Part shown: positions 13,640 to 26,199 of the stretch, one piece after another
Position numbering within the stretch: the first letter of the stretch is position 1
How the letters are laid out: every line of letters begins with the position of its first letter
NCBI RefSeq assembly: GCF_964199755.1
Contig: NC_133896.1
Location: 62,909,142-62,973,141 of the forward strand
Reading direction: 5' to 3'
DNA: 64,000 nucleotides
From: Larus michahellis
Taxonomy: Eukaryota > Chordata > Aves > Charadriiformes > Laridae
Program-made: the position numbers and the translations under genes
Notes under the pieces: generated by a model
Database searches by the model: none
What the model was told of the DNA's origin: nothing
The model's input: the letters and a program-made list of their open reading frames with translations, nothing else

Positions 13640-13959
13640 GAGACTATGAACTTAAAACCTCAGAGTCGACAAGACCTGAAGACCCAACCTAAACAGGCTC
13701 TCACCAGCTGAGAACACCCCATACCAACAATAAAACAATAGGAAATTTGCCTAAGGAGTCCAAGCGTATAACCGTGGCCTTGACACCTGATCACATGCCC
13801 TTGATTGGTCACGCACCTCACCCCCTTATCAGGGTCCTTCATGCATTGGGCTAGGGCACCACTTTGCACATAGCTAATACAAGAAAATAAAGTCCCTTGC
13901 TAATTCCATACTGAGCGTCATTGTCTCTCTCCTCAGTTGACAAAGAACGGATTTTGACA
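13640..13959 (+). mobile_element. Probable LTR fragment
   Basis: The right half looks like the R-U5 end of an LTR. It has an AATAAA signal at 13886-13891, then about 70 bases rich in CT (TGTCTCTCTCCTC), ending in TTGACA, a typical CA end. The sequence before it (CACCCCCTTATCAGGG and the CAATAAAACAATAGG area) could be U3. I cannot place the left boundary and do not recognise the family, and no retroviral coding frame flanks it. The 69-codon antisense frame inside it is not meaningful. It could instead be a non-LTR sequence with a fortuitous polyadenylation signal. Confidence 0.45.
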
Positions 13960-16900
13960 CAGGATATAACGCAGGAAAGCAAAGTGTCAGTGAAAGGGAA
14001 AACAGGTCAACCACCATCTCCACTAGCAGCTCCGCCTTCGCAGTATCAGTTATATCTGGTCACTACCAGAGATGTCTGCCCTACCAGAACTACAGGATGA
14101 GTGTCAGTGTAACAGCATGGGGGAGGAGGGCCGTTTTACTGACTTTGCACTCTCTGGCATGTAGATATGCTGCACTACTCATTATTTTCTCATAAATTAA
14201 AAAAGGAAATATATCTTCATCAAAAGACTTCACTCTTCTGGTTTATTTTTCTAGTGGAAGTAATTGCAGAAGCTACGCTTTTCAGTAGCTAGAAGTTGCA
14301 AAGTCCAGGATCATGGTAATCAATATAACGAGTGTTTCTGCTTTATTACCTAAGGGAAGTCTGTGTTTCCACTGCAGGATTGCTACAGATTGTAGACAAC
14401 TAATCTTTCAAACGTAGAAGTGTTAAAGGTGTCTGTGGCATGTGGTATGGCAACCCATCCTACACCATCAAATGCCTTTTCTGTAACAAATTCAGTGCTC
14501 TTGTGGCTCTTTTTATGATTTATTTCCTGTATATTCTGTACCATTTGTCTTGGATTATGAGAAACTGAACAGCGTGGGGAAATAGCTTAAATGAAACTAG
14601 AGATTTTCAGGTGTACTGAGCTTACTAAGAAGGCCAACTGAAGCCTTATTTAGTCTGTTAAGAAAGCGTTTTTGTAGGCTTTTTAAACCTGAGCCTAGAC
14701 AACTGAAATTATTAATACATATAACACAAAGAAGAGTCTTCCCTGGGCTTTTAAAAAAAGACTGCAAAACACAGCTAATAATTATTAGATTTAATTGAAG
14801 CAATTAATTATGGGAAGTTACAGATCCTGTAGAAATCTTTTGCGAGATATTACCCACTCCAGTCATTTTGCATTTTAATTTTAAACATTAGTTATTTCCG
14901 AAGAAGAAAAAATCCTCAATCATGCTTCTCATGCTACTGCTAAAAGTTTTGGAAGGTAGAAAATAGAAAACACCAGAAAGAATTTCATCCTTCATACAGC
15001 ACCTATTTTTGCATTTAGTCCATGCTAGCATCCTCAAAAGTGAAAAAAAAAAAGGCAGAGATATTTATTAGTATGAGATGGTAGAGCTGCTTTTCTCAGG
15101 TAGTGACTGAAATAAAAAACAAATGCCATGATATAAGTTTGGCTTGCATACCTGATAGCACTTCTCTGATCTGAGCAAAGCCAACTATTTCAGAATAACG
15201 TACAAACTCATTGCAAACTTGAAGCATAAATGATAGCTATGAAGCTATGGAGGAAGGAACAAGCAGGTCCGTGTCTTTCCAAACAATAGTGGAAGAAGCA
15301 CGATTCCCATCTGTTCGAAAAATCATAGTCCCGGTCGAGTGTCACCCAAGGACATTAATTGAAGGAATATTCTCCATCTACAAGCTCAGATCTGTAATCT
15401 CGGTTGAGTACTAGTTGTTGCCAAAATCTGAATAAGGAGAAAATGTCACAGATCAATAGCATCAGAAAACCTGCAGCATATGCAAAAAAAAAAAAAAATC
15501 TCACTTTTGATGCCACTGTTTTGAAAGGACAGGACAGCAATGACCTTGACAGAGGACAAGAAAGAAATTTGTAAGAAGTCACCAGGCTCCAAGTGTGCTA
15601 AAGATCTTACATTATGAGGCAGAATATATCTTTTGCTGAAAGAAAAACAAGTACCTAAAAAACATGCAAAGGACTGATGAAATGCTGGGTAAGTGAAAGA
15701 TGCTACATGCAGAGGGGTGGTACAAAGTGTTGCAGTGAAGAAGATGGACAGCAAAACCTCTGGTTTTGCCAGTAAAGGGACTGTGGCTCTACCAGATGGC
15801 TGACCCAGTCTCAGATGATGGGAAAGTTTTCCTGCAGGCTGCTTCTCCAGGCGGGGAGTGAAATCAAGCAAAGTATCTAGTCTGGCTTTATTGCGACCTT
15901 TACTGAACAACTGCTTCTTTACTTGCCTAATTACTACTGAACTTTTCTGTTATGTTTGCTAATGATGAGTGTAAGATGCAGCACTTAACCACAAACCCCA
16001 AGCATCAGAAAGGGAAAATTCATTATTCAACATTTAAAATTTTTAACAGACAATGCTAGCATTTACCTGTACGTGTATGCTATTTTTCAGCAAGTTTTTT
16101 TTCACGATCCACAGACATGCATTTATAACAGCAAACCAGGACTGAGACTACATTACAAATTTTGCAGTACCACAGGCAAATCCCTCTGCTTTGAGTTTGC
16201 CAAACACCCAGTCAAGGAAACTGAGCTTTTCAACGAATCTAAAATTGGTTTACAACAGAAAAATACAGTTAGGGCGAATTCAAAGACTGTTGTCATCAGG
16301 AACAGACTAATCATTATCACTATGAAGTTACTGCACAACTCAGTGCCTCCCACGATGCCTCCCAACCAGTCACAACCATTAACGAAGCCTTTGAGCTGTG
16401 CTAGGTGTCAGGCTATACGATAAAAGGCTCATTTCCATGAAGACAAAGGAGCACAGAGGAAGCCTCAATAACCTGGTACCAGAGAGAGAAGCCCCAGCCC
16501 CGGGACCTCCCAGGGCTGCTCCAAGGGAGCCTCAGCCCCAGGGGCCAGAAGGACATCTATGGGAGTATGAGACTCATTATGGGACACAGGGGAAGAGCAT
16601 TTGGGGGTTGCATAGGACTTACAATGGGGTGTTTAACAGGAACTGTAGGTGGGAGAAGGGAGGGAGCAAGATGGTTTGATGAAAAAACACGCTTGGTATA
16701 ACAGAGGGATAAGAGGTAAAAAGGAGACTGGTCACGTGTAAGCAGGGCTGGTCAGTACACTTGTCCAGCATCAGATCACCACAGTCTTCACCATGGATGC
16801 AGCAAGCAAGAGTGCACACATCAATGTGCAATCACCAGCGAGTATCAAGCTCCAGACAGCCAGTGGGGAAGGTAAGTGGCATGGGAGCCAGGGTGAACGT

Positions 16901-18535
16901 CTGTGTGCTTCTGAGACACTGAGGAGCCAGCTACCAGGGGGATCAGGAGGTCTGCGCCAAATGCTGGAGAGACCATTGGGTCAACTGAGTGACGCATTTG
17001 CATGTATGTGCATGTGTGATAATGTATATGTTTCCATGCATGAGGCAGCTGGAGATTATATGACCCAAGGGCCTTTTACAGGGCAGAATGAGTGTCTAAG
17101 GCCATCACCTAGATGGCTTCACATTGCATATTTGTATGTATTTCCCACTAACAGACCTTCATCCTGATCAGCCGGGAACAGGATGATGCTGCTCATGCTG
17201 TTTGCGTTTGCATGAGCAAGGAGTGTTTCTGTCTGTGTTCATCTGTGGGACTTGCTGTGTGTATACATATGAGTGCATTGTGTGCGCGTGTTTGTGTACA
17301 CACCTCATGGGAATACATGCTCAGCCCCACAGCTAGTTGGACCCGCGGGCATGGAGTTGTGGCAGCCTCTCCCCTATGAGACAACCGGATTTAGGAACAC
17401 CTAGCAATAGCTTCAGCAATAATGTATCTTGCAGTATACCCAAAAAGTTGGAAGGTAAACCCAGACAATATTTACTGATGTTGACAAAGTAACTGGTTGC
17501 CTTGGAATTCATTTGTGCAAAACAGCAATTGGCTTGGTTAAGGTTTTGGTCTGCAATGCTACTAAAACTTCTACAGGTAAAGAATAGCTGAAAGCTGTGA
17601 AGCTTCAGCAAAGGGAATGAAATCCCCAGCAAATCTTTCCTAAGCTGGACAAACAAGGGAGTTTATATCAGATCTTTCAGAAATCTCAGGAATTCAGATT
17701 CCATTTTGGATTCTCCTAAAAGGCCAATGAATGCCATTATCAGCTCTTCAAAAGAGCTCAGCTATCAGCTGCCATGGAAACTTTTTAATTCGGTCTGAGG
17801 TTCTGCAAAATACCAAGCAAAAGTTTAAAGCTGAACCCGAAAGGTGAATCCAATGTACTCGGACACAGCTGGAAAAGCAATGCCAAAGGAAACTTGAATA
17901 ATTGGCAGATGACTTGACCATCCCCAACCACAGCAGCCCTGACAATTATGAAATATAACCATGTCCATTCCTGCCACATCAGTGAATACATATAAATTAA
18001 TAACTGACTTCTATCTACAGAACTGTGTAAAAGTAGAAACCTCTCCTACCGATCAGTGTTAAAAAATGGACGGTAAGCAATAAAGACTTGGAGGAAGAGA
18101 AAAAAAGAGAACTGTGATACAGTTTCAAATACACATCCTGCATGTGCCTTATAGCACAACATGCTATAAAAGCAAGAAAAAAAATTATTACCGATTGTAA
18201 CAACAGTGGCTCTCATGCTTTTTGGTTAGTGGGTATCCCCCTTCATAAACAAACACAGCTTGCTATTGCATAGTCGCAAAGTAGTTCCATTTCTGGTGTA
18301 AAGCCAGGCTTGCTGCTAGTGCACGCAGCATTCACATTTAGTGCAAAAAGAAGAAAAGATTCAGACAGATTTTACCCAGAATTCTGCAGCTCTGGTGAGC
18401 ATTGATCCCACTACCCATGTGGTAAGAGCTGCCCTTGTGCAATTCTAACAGTGAGCATAATTTTGTTAACACCTTTCTAATTTTAAAGAACTGGTCTCCT
18501 TATGATCAATAAATAGCAATATTTAAGGTGTAATG
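13960..18535. other. Non-coding, no gene recognised
   Basis: No recognised gene or repeat apart from a 14-base A run at 15484-15497. The longest frame is 154 codons on the - strand (15446-15910). It reads through the T-run as polyphenylalanine and shows no known domain, so it is not called as a gene. A TG-rich stretch without a clean microsatellite lies at about 16.97-17.31 kb. Confidence 0.55.
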
Positions 18536-18657
18536 CAAAAAACCCCAAAACAAACCACCCCAAAAAACCAAACCAAAACAAACAAAAACCCCTCAAACCA
18601 AAACAACAAGAACAAAAAAAAATATGCCAAAACAAAAAACCACCACCAAAAAAAGTA
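18536..18657. repeat. A/C-rich low-complexity tract
   Basis: About 120 bases made almost only of A and C, in irregular groups of A3-8 and C2-4. The - strand is correspondingly G/T-rich. There is no fixed repeat unit. Similar but shorter tracts occur near 1.83, 10.50 and 29.70 kb. Confidence 0.85.
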
Positions 18658-18760
18658 TATCAAAAATCCCACATTTATCAGCTAGGAGGCATCATCATTG
18701 AGACTGCAATTATCGCATACAAGGCAGCGCTCGGCAAGGGTTCTCATACCTAAACTGAGT

Positions 18761-18955
18761 TATAGAATCATGGAATGTGTTGGGTTGGAAGGGACCTTTA
18801 AAGGTCACCTAGTCCAACCCCCCTGCAGTAAGCAGGGACATCTTCAACTCGATCAGATGGCCCAGAGCCTCATCAAGCCTGGCCTTGAATGTCTCCAGGG
18901 ATGGGGCCTCCACCACTTCTCTGGGCAACCTGCTCCAGGGCCTCACCACACTCTA
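18761..18955 (-). mobile_element. CR1 LINE 3' fragment (antisense)
   Basis: Read on the + strand this starts with TATAGAATCATGGAATG and GGGTTGGAAGGGACC, the reverse complement of the CR1 3' terminus. It continues through the 'CCTGGCCTTGAATGTCTCC' and 'CACCACTTCTCTGGGCAACC' segments. It is 5'-truncated to roughly 195 bp, so only the 3' end and the last ORF2 codons are present. No target-site duplication is evident, as is usual for CR1. Confidence 0.93.
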
Positions 18956-21100
18956 AGTCCACAAACTTAGATGTCTCTAGAAAGCTTAATCAGAATTTGC
19001 CACTTCAGGTTGCATCATCTGCTAAGGCTTCTGGCTCTTGGTTCATTGACAAGAATATATTGCCTGTTTGGAAGATGTTCTGGTAGACATACTGACCCTG
19101 ACAAATGGGCTGAGCTGTGAGCAAGCACTGGGTGGATAGAGCCCAAGGGGCTTTAATCCTTCCATTATCTATGATATATATTTGCTGAAAGGTTTTGTTA
19201 TTCGTTTTGTGGTTTGTTTTTTTTTTTTTTAAAACAGTCATTTGGAAGGAGCAGTAACCATTGCAGAGAGGAGTACCACATAGATGCCAATGGCAGCTAG
19301 GCCCGTCACCCCAGCACGGCTGGTAGAAAGGAGGTAGGACAGCTCTTCAGTGCATGGGCTGGATCCCTCCCAGAGAGGTGAAGAAAGAGGGGACACACCC
19401 AGACACAGCAGGAAAACTCAGCAGCACTGCTGCTCCTGTAGCTGGGCAGATATAAGCCGTGATCATCGCAACCTCAGAGTCTGGTCTGAAGTAGGGTGGC
19501 ATTGTAAATTTGGGGGTAAGAGCTGGGAGAACACCCCTGAGTGACCCCAGGGAAGCCGGCTGCTCCTGGGCTGTCGCTGGAGATGCCATTTATGAATGGT
19601 GCTTCCCAGACTCACGATCCTCTGCGTGGCTTTTGGGGGAAACACACCCAGGATAACTCAATCCCCCACAGCATTTTATTGGGTGAGGGTGGTAAATGAA
19701 GGCTGAATTATTTTAACTGTAGGCAGAGGAAAACTGACATAATTTACTGAGCCTTTGTCAAACAGCGCATGACAATTTTATTTATTTTTTTTTTTTTAAA
19801 AAGTTTAACTTCCCACCAAAGGTGCCTAACCCAGGTCAGCTGAAATGAAGTTTAGGTTGTCATGAGAATAAAACCCGAACATATCAGAGAAGGAGTGAGG
19901 AGCTGTAGTGCAGACAACTGCAGAGACAGATGGGATCTGGAGAGGACAGTACACTGGAGGCGGTGAGTGCTGAGGAGACAGGACAGAAACGTGCAGATGT
20001 TCTTTCCTGCGCAACACCTTCATGAAAAAGCAAAATATATAAAAAAAAAAATAAGTGAAAATACTAGAGAGAGGCCTCTCATATTCATATTTAGAAAGTA
20101 ATGCTCACTGAATAACAGACCCACCAGCACATGATGTGGAAAACTGCAAGCGGAGAAGGGCTTGCTGCCTGGAAACGGCAACTAGAGATATTCTTGCCCC
20201 TTTGCCAAAGTACGGAAGACTCTGGCCCCACACAAAGCAGCCTCCAAGCAGGGGGCTACACAGCTGCACCCCTTCACACCTACCACGCCATCCACTGAGA
20301 ACTAGAGGACTGGGAAACAAGTCTTGTAAACCCACCCTTGCCAAGAAGATTCCTACACAGAGCAGGAAAAAAGTAGCAAGTAGTAAATTACCTAGTGTTT
20401 TGCTATCTATTAAATGCATATATAACTTGATTTCTGAATTGTGGGTTACCAAATGATGGCCAGTTCTGGTAGGAACTTGAGGTTCAGATACCCTGTTGTG
20501 AGGAACTTGTGCCTTCTTCACCTTTCTCTTCACCCTTATACCCTGACTGAGCAGACTTACAGACAATGTGGCTGGTAGCAGGTCAACATGCAATGTCTTT
20601 TGCATCAATCATCTGAAGCAGTTGTACTCTGGAGCACACATCTAACCCACAAACAAGCACGTTTAAAGCAAATTTCATAAATGAGTTGTGGAAAACAATT
20701 TTTACTGTGTGACATGAGAAACTAGATCTCAGTGGCCCTGTCTGCACTTCACTGTGACTGTCCCAAGTTGCTTTTACCCAGTAAGCTCAGGCACTGAAAG
20801 CCATTTAACTGGGGACACTATCACTAGCATCCCAGACATTTGGTAAATTTTCCAGATTGTGCTGAACTCCCTACTACAAATACCTGAGCAAGTTTCAAGT
20901 TGAATTAGCATTAGATATGTCTACAAAACTACCTCTTCTCTCTGTCCTGTTCTCACTTGTGAAGCTGCTGACTACCCAGACTATAACCCATGCTGGGCAT
21001 GGAGACCAGCCCTGCATTGCTACAAGTGCTCAATAAGGAACGCAGAAGTGCCACCAAGCACCTTCCCCAGCAGTGCACTAGCCCTCTGCTTAATATGGAG
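18956..21100. other. Non-coding, no gene recognised
   Basis: No recognised gene. The most open frame is 167 codons on the - strand (20105-20608). It includes a hydrophobic stretch (LLLATFFLLCVGIFLA) but no recognisable domain. A T-run lies near 19209-19221. Confidence 0.5.
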
Positions 21101-21101
21101 G

Positions 21102-21259
21102 GGGAAAGGGAAAGAGGGAAAGGGAAAGAGGGAAAGGGAAAGAGGGAAAGGGAAAGAGGGAAAGGGAAAGAGGGAAAGGGAAAGAGGGAAAGGGAAAGAG
21201 GGAAAGGGAAAGAGGGAAAGGGAAAGAGGGAAAGGGAAAGAGGGAAAGGGAAAGGGAAA
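21102..21259. repeat. 14-bp purine minisatellite, about 11 copies
   Basis: A near-perfect tandem array of a 14-bp unit, GGGAAAGGGAAAGA, repeats about 11.3 times over 158 bp, with all purines on the + strand. Because 14 is not a multiple of 3 and the unit contains no stop in any frame on either strand, frames stay open through the array on both strands. These are low-complexity Lys/Arg/Glu/Gly or Ser/Phe/Pro/Leu runs, not genes. Such mirror-symmetric purine tracts can form triplex DNA, and the GGG runs have G-quadruplex potential. Confidence 0.97.
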
Positions 21260-24200
21260 TTTCCAGTTGATGCCCTCTAAAGTTATGCAAGAGTAGAGGA
21301 CGCTGATCACATCCACACATTGCTGGATAGTAGTAGATTTCAAGCAGCCCTATTTTTGCCTGTAGACAAGCTCGAATGTAAAAGCAGATAACTGTGACGT
21401 TTTTTAGAGGGTCAGCTCTGCGGTGCCAGTGCAGATCTGGGAGTGCAGAATTTGGGAGGCGCAGGGAGATGATAAAATTAACAGGAGAGTTGTTTTCAAG
21501 TCGCAGAACCTTTGTTTTGGGAGACGCGCACACAACACTGACAAATACCCAACTTCCCTGCCTTTAGCCTCATGTCCAGTAACATTATCAAGAACAAACT
21601 GGTGTTGAGAACCCTGCTTTAGGCTGAAGGAAGAAGAGATGCTGAACTGGTTATCTGAGGGCTGCTGGAAGCTATTTTGTGCTGGGGAGAATGATAAGCC
21701 ACATTAATATACTCCAACATTTTAAAAGCAAAATTTAATTGAAAATGCATTCCTCCAGGGGAAAAAAGCTCAAAATGGGATTTACTTGACCAGACATCGT
21801 GGTGGCTGTAATGGTGATTAAGAAGTCTGAGATAAACTGTAACTAGAACATATATTGACATTAAACCATTTAATCAAAGAAACAAACACATCATTAACAA
21901 GCAATAACTTACAGTGATGGATAATAATTATAGTTAGAATGAACTGAGATCTAAATCACAGGACAAAGTGGGAATTTTGCATGCCATAACAAATATTTTG
22001 CATTTTGGATGACTGTGGTTTCACACTATTGGCAAGATGTGGGAAGTGAATTACACAGATTTTATCTTATGAATGTTTTATGTAGAAGACAGTCATAAGG
22101 CATGTGAGTCACCGAAAGCCTCAAACCAGTGTATTATACCTTCATAAATCTATTACTTGTGTCGTTGTATAGAACACAAATATTCTTAAGTGTCCCCAAA
22201 AGTGATTCAGTCCAAGTGTGGTGAAAATAAATAGGTCTAGGATGAAAATAAACTCATTTTCCCAGTGACTTACCACTGGAATTTGAGTACAAACCCCTTC
22301 ATCAGACAGCATAATAATTCACCCAGCCCTCAGCAGTGGGAGCGCTTCTGTGTCTCTTTGTGTTAACAGGAGAAAGAGCATTAGCCCCGTTTCAATGCTG
22401 TAACATAAGTGGTTCTGACCATGCAGAACATGGCATAGCAATACCAGCTCCGTCAGTTCCCAACGCGCTCATTCCCCCTGCACACACCGTTCCTCAGCAG
22501 CACTGGTGCTTTTCTTCCACCCCATGCCCTATGCCGGCCAGGGACAAGGGGCAGAACACAAGTGGAGCAACAGGGCTGCTAGCGCTGGTGCTGCTGCCAC
22601 CAAGCTCAATGCCAGCAAGGCCATACCCAGGCTCTGGTCACACATGTTTTAATAGCTCAGTGATGTTCTCTTAATGCTAGTAAGAGTATACAGCCAATAT
22701 GAGAAATGCAAGGAACTTTTTTTACTTGGAAAAAAAAGAACAACCCCACAGCATTTTCAGCTCCTATGGAAACTGCTTCATGAACAAAGGGCTCCCTTTG
22801 TGCAGGAAGGGAAACCACTTCTTGTCACATATAAGGAAGGATGGTAGATACTGGATGTAAGGATCAGAGATTTGGAGAGATTTTGCCACATTTTTTCTTC
22901 CTATTTCAGTTATAATTTCATCAGTTCCAGAGAGCAGGACCATAAAGATAAATTCATATTGAACAAAAGTGTAGTGACCTTTAATGTGAATAGCCCTAGG
23001 GCTCCTACGCCTTGGAGAAGATACCAAAAGCTCGATTGGAAAATAGCCTTCAGCTGCAATCTGTCTCTTGCCAAATCTGTGATAAGCCGCAAAGGCGGGG
23101 GGAAAATTATATGCCCTTGATCAGATACAGTCATACTTTTTTTTCAATGTTATCAGCTGAAGTTTCTGCACGTTCCTTGAGTACAACCCAGTCTCTCCCA
23201 AGACCTAACTGTAAGCAGACCGCAGTGAGTTCATCCTACACCAGCTTTTGGGTGTGCTCTTCTCTCACCACCCACGGGAGACCCCCATCAGCCCTCAGCA
23301 CACCCCTTTCCCTCACAAACCCAACACATCATCTCCAGGGTCACTAAGTACATTACAGGTGAAGGCTAAGGCACACACAGGAGATGATCTGCAAGTCAGC
23401 TCTAGTTCATAGGACAGCTGTGAAACACACACACTACGTGGCCTGGAAGTGCTCAGACACAACAGCCCCGCAAGATGTGGGGGGACAACCATGAAGTGGA
23501 CTTGCAACTTTTGTCAGGAAGGCCTCCTTTGGCAGATCTCTGTAGAGTCAATGGATTTTCTCCCACAGAAAGCTTTTCGTTATCTTACATACCCACTGAA
23601 ACGAAACACCGTGCAAAAAGAATGTTTGGTTTCACTGGTCAAGCCCTGCGAAGGCCACCAGCAGCTGCCATGCTGCAGCTTCCCTGGGGCTGCTCTGAGC
23701 CTGCTCCAAACCAGCACCATGCCAGCATGCAGCCCCCAGGCCGCATGCAAACTCAGCCAAGAGACAGAGCTGAGCATCTCCAGCATGTACCACATCCAAC
23801 AGGCTACGGCAATTTCACACCAGAGCTGGCTGGCAGGGAGCGCTGAACAAGCCCGGGTTTGCAGAATACTGAGCGAACATACCTTGAGCCTGCAAAACCA
23901 TCATCCTAAGCATTACGCGTCTAGTCGAGGAAGATATGTAGGCCATGTAGCTTTGCTTGGTCCCGCCAAGAGCCTCCAGCAATCCCTTCTTTATTTGTGG
24001 CTGCTTTCTATAAAAAAAATAAAAAATAAAAAAAGTGATTGTTTTGAGGGGCTTTTTAAAGTGTAAACAGGAATGTTTGGCACGAAAGGCTATTAACTTT
24101 CATGTGGCTTATGACCATCTTGGGATCAAAGACACACATTATAGGCACCCAATAACATTTTCCAGCCGAATAAGAAGCAAAATAAAACCTGGAACTTGAG

Positions 24201-26017
24201 TTAAACTTCTGATCACAGATGATTTTTGAAACTAAAAGTAAACATAGAAATTTGGTTTGGAAGTCTTAGCGCTGCAAAGGATTAAATATGCTTTACTTAA
24301 AATGAATTAAGACCCTCTAAGGTATTTCAGATGGTACAGAGCTAACCTGCTTAACATCCAAGGAAATTTACTTAGGCACAACTGGATGAAAATTTTCTTG
24401 TCAACAAAGGAAGTAGCAAATGCCATTGAAACACAAAATATAGTAAAAAACATAAGTTACAAAAACCAAAAATGAGCATGAGAACTATATGGGTTGGAGC
24501 AGTCAATATTGCCTTAAAATTTTTTCAGGTGCAGGGTATAAAAATAGCTACTGACCTACATGCTAAGTAATAGCAGGTAGCAACAGCCACATCACAATCC
24601 CAGAGGAAATTGGCTTGGAAATCAGCTTCTTACCACTAGGGAGACACCTGTATGGCTGTCCCACAAAGGAGATTAAGCAGTCAAAGGTCACCACCCACCA
24701 TCCAGGCCTTCACCGAGGGACACAGGTCTACAATGCTGAACATGGATGGCTGGTAACGGTGTCCATTGACTGTCTACAGCTCAGCAAGAGAAAAGCCAAG
24801 GCAAGAACCACCTAGGAGAGGGGACTGGAGACCACTACCCCACAGCAGAGCTCAGGAAAGGACTAGCAGCCCCAGGCTGAGCTGAAGTAACCCCCAGGTG
24901 TGGTTGGAGGCCCTGGGTGGGGCTGGCTGATCAGGGTCATCAAGACCCATTAGCACCCCATTAAGCATTTCTACAGGTTGTTCTTGAGGCGTCCAGCCAT
25001 GTTCTTGAGCACACAGCTGTGGCTCACAGCACATGAGATACTATGCAGAAGTAACTGAGTGCAAAATGGCTAAGGGTCATGCAATAAGGATCTGGAGCTA
25101 TGAACTTCTGTAACCTTCCCAGGTGTCTGAACTTATGTATAAACCCACTTGGCAAAACAAGGTCAAAAAGTCTGAATATTGAATAGGACAACTCCTAAGA
25201 AAGCTTGTAATGAAGCAGATCAAGCGCTACTTGTATTTTGTGTTTAGAATTTTTTTTTTATGTTGTAATTTCTCTTTTCTTCGTACACACTCTGATTTCA
25301 AGCACCACCACCAAGATGACTCTAAGCTATTTCCTTTCCCCTGGCATGGCAAGAGCTTTTGAAGAATGATGACTCCAGACGTCACTTCTGGCCTCAGTTA
25401 TTCTGATTCTAAGCCATTTGGGTATGCAGCTTACAGCACTTCTAAGCAACCAATTTTCAAAGGATGGATGCTTAGAAAAATTAATGACTCCTTAGGGTTC
25501 TTGAGTTGGAGGCATGCAAAAGCAGTACCTGCTTTTGAAGGTGCCAGGATAGAATATTTCAACTGTGTGGAAAAAAAAAAGTCATGAAGCTTGTTTCCTT
25601 CAGTCAGAACCCGCAAATCTCATGATGGGCCCTAAAATAGCTGTGCTTTAAAGTTCAGCAAATACGGTTCTGAGTAATTTCATGACCCATAGGTCAAATT
25701 ATTGACCAAGCTATTTTTTCCTGAACAGAACATTATATACAAAGGCCATATGGCTAACGTGTACATTCATACAACAGTAATTTCCCTGAGGAGTTTGCAG
25801 CACAGAAGCTAGAAATTATGTTATGCAACATTTTCAGAACACGCTCCACACGTTCACGATTAACCACACAACTATGTGCACGTGCCTATAATTTTGCTCT
25901 CTGAACTGTGGCTCTTCATGGGAACCGCTGTTCTTGCATCAGTGCTCTTCGCCCACGGCGAGGTGAGAAGAATCTGAGTCATGAGCGGAATCTTGCTCAG
26001 GAGCTTGTTTCAGTGCC
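21260..26017. other. Non-coding, no gene recognised
   Basis: No recognised gene or transposon. The longest frame is 205 codons on the + strand (23449-24066). It has no known domain and ends in a Lys-rich run from an A-rich tract, so it is not called as a gene. Compositional changes are mild: 21.85-22.3 kb is AT-rich and 22.4-22.65 kb is somewhat GC-richer. Confidence 0.5.
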
Positions 26018-26028
26018 CTAGTTTTCAC

Positions 26029-26199
26029 CTTGGATTTCCACGATCTGTGAGTTTACCAGCTGGAAGATGACAATCCCAAATAAGAAGCCAATTAAGATGA
26101 AAGCAGACGCTGCAGAGTCCTCCAAAATTGTGGCCCCAAACCCTATGCTTAACTTCATCCAGGGCACCTTCCCACTGACAATCTTCCAGTGCACAGCTG
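26029..26199 (-). other. Unrecognised exon-like segment with membrane span
   Basis: On the - strand a frame is open from 26230 to a TAG at 26018. Within it lies a 171-bp segment flanked by an AG acceptor (TTACAG, weak pyrimidine tract) and a GT donor (CCAAG then GTGAAA). Both edges are in phase 1 and the length is exactly 57 codons. It encodes a polar start, the stretch SIGFGATILEDSAA, and an 18-residue hydrophobic run (SAFILIGFLFGIVIFQLV). I do not recognise the protein. Single-span exons with phase 1 at both ends are common in surface proteins, but a chance open frame or an old pseudogene exon is at least as likely. No matching upstream or downstream exon was found. Confidence 0.25.

Noticed and set aside
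15446-15910. 154-codon open frame, - strand
   Set aside because: It reads through a 14-base A run as polyphenylalanine and shows no domain.
20105-20608. 167-codon open frame, - strand, with a hydrophobic segment
   Set aside because: No recognisable family and an overlapping + strand frame of similar quality; a chance frame is the simplest reading.
21020-21533. Several overlapping open frames on both strands around the purine repeat
   Set aside because: They exist because the 14-bp unit has no stop in any frame; the peptides are pure low-complexity runs.
23449-24066. 205-codon open frame, + strand
   Set aside because: No known domain, composition like its surroundings, no splice or promoter context, and it ends in a poly-Lys stretch from an A-rich tract.
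24600-25200. Possible ERV-derived segment
   Set aside because: The composition and some strings suggested a retroviral remnant, but no motif of gag, pol, env or an LTR could be confirmed by eye.
25918-25962. Signal-peptide-like mini-exon (MGTAVLASVLFAHGE) followed by GTGAGA
   Set aside because: Only 15 codons with no continuation found; it is on the opposite strand to the nearby membrane-span segment, so the two cannot form one gene.
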